Shown here one piece after another: positions 7,525-11,130 of a stretch of DNA of 11,130 nt. Source of the stretch: Actinomycetes bacterium (GTDB lineage: Bacteria; Actinomycetota; Actinomycetes; Propionibacteriales; Propionibacteriaceae); the NCBI GenBank assembly GCA_023387135.1, contig JAEWIK010000395.1, forward strand, positions 1 to 11,130, read 5' to 3'. A model generated the notes under the pieces. It was given only the letters and a program-made list of their open reading frames with translations, made no database searches and was not told where the DNA came from. The position numbers and the translations under genes were made by a program. Positions within the stretch are counted from its first letter, which is position 1; each line of letters opens with the position of its first letter.

Positions 7525-8518
7525 GGACATCGACGTGTTCGCTGCGACGCACCGGTCGCAGTGGGCGCGTCTCGCCGAGCTCTCGGCGCGGCGGCGGCTG
7601 AGCGGCCGCGAGGCCGACGAGCTGGTGACCCTCTATCGCAGGGGCGCCACCCAGCTGTCGGTGCTCCGGTCGACGGCTCCGGACCCGGCCCTGGTGTCGC
7701 AGCTCTCGGTGACGCTGGTGAAGGCCCGTGCGCGGATCGCCAGCCCGCACGACGTCACGTGGCGGCAGGCCCTCCGCCTGCTGACCAGGACCATTCCTGC
7801 CGCGCTCTACCGGGTCAGGTGGTGGTCGGTCGCGGTCAGCGTCGCGTGCCTGGCGATCGCGGTCGTCGCGGGCGTCTGGACGGGGACGCACCCCGATGTG
7901 CTCGACGCGATCATCCCGCCGCGCATGCAGGAGCACTACGCCGAGGAGGCGTTCGCGGCGTACTACTCGGAGTTCCCGAACGCGTCGTTCGCCGCCCAGG
8001 TGTGGACCAACAACGCGTTCATCGCGGCGCTCTGCATAGCGACCGGCATCACCGGCATCTTCCCTGCTCAGGTGCTGTTCGAGAACTCGTTGAATGTCGG
8101 GCTGGTGGGCGCCGTCATGCACCGCCACGACGCGGCGTGGGTCTTCTACTCGCTGATCCTGCCGCACGGCCTGCTCGAACTGTCGTGCGTGTTCGTCGCC
8201 GGTGCCGCCGGCATGCGGCTGTTCTGGTCGTGGCTGGTGCCCGGACACCGCACCCGCGGGCGCGCTCTCGCCCACGAAGGCAGGACGACGATCGTCATCG
8301 TGCTGGCCCTGGTGATCGGGCTCGGGGTGAGCGGCCTGCTGGAGGGGTTCGTGACGCCGTCCACGCTGAACCCGTGGCTGAAGATCGCTGTCGGGGCGCT
8401 GGCGTGTGCGGCGTTCTGGGTGGTCACCTTCGTGGTGGGACGCCGGGCCGTCGAACTGGGCACCGACCCGGGCCTGACGCCCGAGGACGCCGCCGCCGAG
8501 GTGGCAGTCGCCGGCTGA
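7523..8518 (+). CDS. Stage II sporulation protein M (SpoIIM) family membrane protein
   Basis: A 331-aa multi-pass membrane protein of the SpoIIM family. The first ~95 residues are a soluble, Arg-rich alpha-helical region. Six hydrophobic segments follow at about 102-120, 158-180, 183-200, 207-230, 254-274 and 287-305. The family-typical signature ILPHGLLEL is at 212-220, and the NNAFIAAL segment begins at 163. Bacillus SpoIIM acts with SpoIID and SpoIIP in engulfment, but such homologues are widespread in non-sporulating actinobacteria, where the role is unknown. The start is ATG 7523; GTG 7514 is an in-frame alternative. Starts farther upstream would run through the divergent RDD gene and are rejected. 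Any Shine-Dalgarno is weak (AGGG 8 nt upstream). It converges on the DUF58 gene with a 13-nt gap. Together with RDD, DUF58 and MoxR it forms a neighbourhood like Rv3692-Rv3695. Confidence 0.9.
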   Translation: MDIDVFAATHRSQWARLAELSARRRLSGREADELVTLYRRGATQLSVLRSTAPDPALVSQLSVTLVKARARIASPHDVTWRQALRLLTRTIPAALYRVRWWSVAVSVACLAIAVVAGVWTGTHPDVLDAIIPPRMQEHYAEEAFAAYYSEFPNASFAAQVWTNNAFIAALCIATGITGIFPAQVLFENSLNVGLVGAVMHRHDAAWVFYSLILPHGLLELSCVFVAGAAGMRLFWSWLVPGHRTRGRALAHEGRTTIVIVLALVIGLGVSGLLEGFVTPSTLNPWLKIAVGALACAAFWVVTFVVGRRAVELGTDPGLTPEDAAAEVAVAG

Positions 8519-8531
8519 GCCGCGAACCCCC

Positions 8532-9827
8532 TTACAGCCTGCCCGCCGCCTTCAGCGCGAGGTAGGCGTCGCACACGGCGGGAGCGAGCCGATCGGGATC
8601 CGCCCTGACGACCTCCACGCCCAACTGCGCGACGCGCGCCGCCAGCGTGGTCGTGGCGAGGTCGAGCCTGGCGCTCGCCGCCGCGTCGTACACCTGGCCG
8701 CGGTCGGCGGAGAGCCGCAGCCGGGCGGTCTCGGAAGGGTCTGTGACGTGGGCGATCATCACCCGGTGGTCGTGCGCCAACACCGGCAGGACGGTGCCCA
8801 TCCCCTCGGCGTAGAGCGCGGGGTCGAGCCCCGTCACGAGGATGACGAGGCTGCGCTGGTTGCACAGCCTGTCGATCTCGGCGGCCAGCAGCGACCAGTC
8901 GACCTCGACGAGCGACGGCTCGGCCAGGCTGAGGGCGTTGGCGAAGGACGCGAGCACTCCCACCGATCGTCCCTGACCCGGGAGCCGCGACAGCACGCGG
9001 CGGTCGGCGACGAGCAGGCTCATCCTGTCGCCCGAGGCCGCGCCGAGCGCGCCCATGAGCAGGCAGGTCTCGATCCCCGCGTCCAGCCTGGTCTGGTCCG
9101 CGATGCGTCCGGCGGACCAGCGCGAGCAGTCGAGCACCAGCAGGATGTGCCGGTCGCGCTCGGGACGCCACGTCCTCACCATGGTCTTCTGGGCGCGGGC
9201 CGACGCCCGCCAGTCGACCGACCTGACGTCGTCGCCGATCGCGTACTCCCGCAGCGAGTCGAACTCGGTGCCCTGCCCGCGGACGTGGACCGCCGCCTGG
9301 CCGTCGAGCTCACGCAGGCGGGACAGCCTGTAGGGCAGGTGGACGCGGGAGCGGAACTCGGGCAGCACCCGCAGCAGCCCCGGCACGTCCACCGACTGCT
9401 GGCGGGCCGCGAGCCCGAGAGGGCCGAACGACCTGATGGTCACCTTGCCGGCGGCGAGGTCGCCGCGGCGGGTCGGCACCAGCCGCGTCACCTGGCGCAG
9501 CGATTCGCCGGGCTTCAGCACGAGCCGCGGGCGCTCCCCCGACGGCGACGCGCTCGGCGGCCAGGCGTCCCTCACCTGCAGCCTGCCGGTGCGTGGGCCG
9601 GGGTTGGTGAGGGTGAGCCTCGACGTGGCCTGTTGCGTGAGCCTGACGCTGGCGGGCAGGTCGCGCGAGATCAGCACGGTGCGGGGACCGACAGCCAGGG
9701 CGAGGTCGACCGCGCACAGCACGGCGACGAGCACCGCCCAGCCGAGGACGACGACCGGCAGCGGCCAGGCGACCACCGGCACGACGCCCACGAGGATGAG
9801 CAGGGGGACCCTGCCCGACAGCGTCAT
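8532..9827 (-). CDS. DUF58 domain-containing protein (vWA-like, MoxR-associated)
   Basis: A 431-aa protein. Two closely spaced hydrophobic segments within residues 8-47 anchor it in the membrane. A beta-rich region at about 50-165 follows (extracytoplasmic or cytoplasmic side not determinable). The DUF58 signature is GTEFDSLREYAIGDD at 186-200, continuing with VRSVDWRASAR to residue 211. A vWA-like fold begins at HILLVLDCSRWSAGR (227-241). Its metal-site motif is degenerate: the DxSxS pattern reads DCSRW, with Trp237 in place of the second Ser, so metal binding is doubtful. DUF58 proteins travel with MoxR ATPases and are presumed partners in assembly or chaperone-like maturation of other proteins. 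The start is ATG 9827, with GAGG (9837-9834) 6 nt upstream. It is 37 nt behind moxR on the same strand, so probably the same operon. Confidence 0.93.
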   Translation of the reverse strand: MTLSGRVPLLILVGVVPVVAWPLPVVVLGWAVLVAVLCAVDLALAVGPRTVLISRDLPASVRLTQQATSRLTLTNPGPRTGRLQVRDAWPPSASPSGERPRLVLKPGESLRQVTRLVPTRRGDLAAGKVTIRSFGPLGLAARQQSVDVPGLLRVLPEFRSRVHLPYRLSRLRELDGQAAVHVRGQGTEFDSLREYAIGDDVRSVDWRASARAQKTMVRTWRPERDRHILLVLDCSRWSAGRIADQTRLDAGIETCLLMGALGAASGDRMSLLVADRRVLSRLPGQGRSVGVLASFANALSLAEPSLVEVDWSLLAAEIDRLCNQRSLVILVTGLDPALYAEGMGTVLPVLAHDHRVMIAHVTDPSETARLRLSADRGQVYDAAASARLDLATTTLAARVAQLGVEVVRADPDRLAPAVCDAYLALKAAGRL

Positions 9828-9864
9828 GGCAGGCCTCGCCGGCGGCCCGGGAACGACACCGCCC

Positions 9865-10845
9865 TCACCTGGGCACCGGGAGGGTCGCCAGCACGTTGGT
9901 GAGCACGCTCGCGGCGGTGGTGCCGTCCATCTGGGCTTCGGTGCGCACCTGCAGGCGGTGGTTGAGCGTCGCGATGGCGAGCGCCTTGACGTCGTCGGGG
10001 GTGACGAAGTCGCGCCCCGCCAGCCACGCCCACGCGCGCGACGTCTTCATCAGCGCCGTCGCACCGCGAGGCGACGCCCCGAGCGAGACCGACGGGGCGG
10101 ACCGGGTGGCCCGGCAGATGTCGACGATGTAGCCGAGCACCGGCAGGTCGACCCGCACCTGCTCGACCTGGCGCCGCGCGTCGACCAACTCCGCCGCCCC
10201 CGTGACGGCCCGCAGCCCGGCGGCCGCCAGGTTGCGGGGGTCGAAACCCTGCGCGTGACGCGCCACCACCTGCACCTCGTCGTCCCGCGGCGGCAGCGGC
10301 AGCGGCAGCTTGAGCAGGAACCTGTCGAGCTGTGCCTCGGGCAGCCGGTAGGTGCCCTCGTACTCGACGGGGTTCTGCGTGGCGATCACCATGAACGGGC
10401 TCGGCAGCGGGTGCGAGACGCCGTCGACGGTGACCTGGCGTTCCTCCATGGCCTCCAGCAGGGCCGCCTGCGTCTTCGGCGGCGTCCGGTTGATCTCGTC
10501 CGCCAGCAGCAGGTTGGTGAAGACCGGGCCGGGACGGAAGTCGAACCGGGCCGCCGACGAGTCGTAGATGAGCGAGCCCGTGACGTCACCGGGCATGAGG
10601 TCGGGGGTGAACTGCACGCGCTTGGTGTCGAGCGCGAGGCTGGTCGCCAGCGAGCGGACGAGCAGCGTCTTGGCGACGCCCGGGACGCCCTCCAGCAGCA
10701 CGTGGCCGTCGCACAGCAGCCCGATGAGCAGGCCCGTCACGGCGTCGGCCTGGCCGACGACAGCCTTGCCGACCTCCGACCTGACCCGGGTCAGCGACTC
10801 CTGGGCTGGATTGAGCGGACGGGGGGCGGCGAACTGATCAGTCAT
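9865..10845 (-). CDS. MoxR family AAA+ ATPase
   Basis: A 326-aa AAA+ ATPase of the MoxR family. Walker A is GVPGVAKT at 53-60. Walker B is LLLADE at 112-117. Sensor 1 IATQNP is at 154-159, and LPEAQLDRF (168-176) carries the arginine-finger-type region. The C-terminal lid contains GASPRGATAL (256-265) with the sensor-2 region. All catalytic motifs look intact. MoxR proteins hydrolyse ATP, form oligomeric rings and work with vWA-domain proteins (here the downstream DUF58 gene) as chaperone-like remodelling machines. The start is ATG 10845. It overlaps the upstream gene by 8 nt (ATGACTGA), so translation is coupled. The nearest Shine-Dalgarno, AAGGAG (10863-10858), is 12 nt away, longer than ideal, which fits coupling. 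The gene order (DUF4350, MoxR, DUF58) resembles the moxR2 neighbourhood of M. tuberculosis. Confidence 0.97.
   Translation of the reverse strand: MTDQFAAPRPLNPAQESLTRVRSEVGKAVVGQADAVTGLLIGLLCDGHVLLEGVPGVAKTLLVRSLATSLALDTKRVQFTPDLMPGDVTGSLIYDSSAARFDFRPGPVFTNLLLADEINRTPPKTQAALLEAMEERQVTVDGVSHPLPSPFMVIATQNPVEYEGTYRLPEAQLDRFLLKLPLPLPPRDDEVQVVARHAQGFDPRNLAAAGLRAVTGAAELVDARRQVEQVRVDLPVLGYIVDICRATRSAPSVSLGASPRGATALMKTSRAWAWLAGRDFVTPDDVKALAIATLNHRLQVRTEAQMDGTTAASVLTNVLATLPVPR
10292..10309. repeat. Short GGCAGC tandem repeat within moxR
   Basis: Three exact copies of the hexamer GGCAGC encode, on the minus strand, the alternating Leu-Pro run LPLPLPP (about residues 180-186) of the MoxR protein. It is in frame, so unit gain or loss would change length by two residues. 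Confidence 0.6.
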
Positions 10846-11130
10846 GACGGGTGAGCTCTCCTTCGAGGTCGTTCAGTCTGGTGGCGAGGTCGACGAGGTC
10901 GGCGTCGGTGGTGGGCGGCGGGCCGTACAGCAGGGGCGCGATGGTCGCGGGGTCGGGCTTGGCGGCCTGCGCGACACGTTCGATGACGAGGGCGGGTGAG
11001 GCGGACGGGGGCACGCCGAGCCTGGCGGCGAGTCTGCCGATGCAGGCGGCGCGCAGGGCCGCGGCGGCGTGGCCGCGGGCTCCCGACTGCCGGTAGAGGC
11101 GGCCGAGCCCGGCCGACGCCTCGGAGGCGG
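10838..11130 (-). CDS. DUF4350-type protein, C-terminal 96 residues (5' end outside window)
   Basis: The first complete codon is at 11128, and 96 residues run to a TGA at 10840-10838. The segment is a helical, Ala- and Arg-rich tail: LGRLYRQSGARGHAAAALR, then RLAARLGVPPSASPALVIERV, then LLYGPPPTTDADLVDLATRL. This pattern and its position directly before moxR match the C-terminal region of actinobacterial DUF4350 membrane proteins (Rv3691-like). The DUF4350 domain itself and any TM segments lie outside the window, so the assignment rests on the tail and context. The stop overlaps the moxR start by 8 nt, so the two are translationally coupled and belong to one leftward operon whose promoter is outside the window. 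The function is unknown; co-occurrence with MoxR and DUF58 suggests a membrane partner. Confidence 0.75.
   Translation of the reverse strand, partial: ASEASAGLGRLYRQSGARGHAAAALRAACIGRLAARLGVPPSASPALVIERVAQAAKPDPATIAPLLYGPPPTTDADLVDLATRLNDLEGELTRHD

Noticed and set aside
6254..8275. A 673-codon minus-strand open frame spanning fadD end, RDD and spoIIM
   Set aside because: It crosses three well-supported genes in a different frame and its translation is Arg/Ala/Pro-rich without domains.
8511..8531. Terminator hairpin between convergent spoIIM-like and DUF58 genes
   Set aside because: Only a 4-bp CGGC/GCCG stem with a 3-nt loop; too weak to call.
9436..10854. Long plus-strand open frame opposite DUF58 and moxR
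   Set aside because: Spans two genes with clear motifs on the other strand and has a compositionally biased product.

Overview
The window is high-GC bacterial chromosome with uniform composition and dense gene packing. Several starts are GTG, and the gene order gyrB-gyrA-DUF3566 membrane gene-tRNA-Ile(GAT) is the classical arrangement downstream of the replication-origin region in Actinobacteria (compare gyrB-gyrA-Rv0007-ileT in Mycobacterium tuberculosis). Residue style and gene order suggest an actinomycete, possibly of the Propionibacteriales. The family-level guess is inference only. No insertion sequence, phage gene, CRISPR array or integrase is visible, so this looks like core chromosome and not an accessory island.

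Layout. Left block, + strand (1-4691): the last 365 codons of gyrB, complete gyrA, a two-TM DUF3566 protein that overlaps gyrA by 8 nt, then a tRNA-Ile(GAT) with its own likely promoter. Middle (4794-6653, +): a complete long-chain fatty-acid-CoA ligase (FadD15/FACS type). Right block (6664-11130): an RDD-family membrane protein (-), a divergent SpoIIM-family membrane protein (+), and a leftward cluster of a DUF4350-type protein (cut by the window end), a MoxR AAA+ ATPase and a DUF58 protein (-). There is no gene-free stretch over 300 bases. The largest gaps are the 134 nt before the tRNA and the 102 nt after it, and both are described.

How the genes work together. GyrB and GyrA form DNA gyrase. 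The DUF3566 protein is probably co-translated with GyrA but has no known link to topology. The tRNA and the ligase are housekeeping functions with separate promoters. The right block is the conserved but poorly understood MoxR/DUF58/DUF4350 + SpoIIM/RDD neighbourhood (compare Rv3691-Rv3695). By family knowledge the MoxR ATPase and the DUF58 protein probably act as a chaperone-like pair at the membrane, with the multi-TM proteins as candidate partners or clients. This is the least characterised biology in the window.

The most interesting sequence-level signals are: a 25-34 bp divergent RDD/SpoIIM intergenic region in which both genes have a TAnnnT -10 box placed 6-7 nt before the start codon, suggesting paired leaderless promoters; an identical RTGACTGA start/stop overlap used at two unrelated gene junctions; a frequent use of the AGG arginine codon that is unexpected at this GC content; and a perfect hairpin shared by the convergent fadD and RDD 3' ends. 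I saw no convincing wholly new system.
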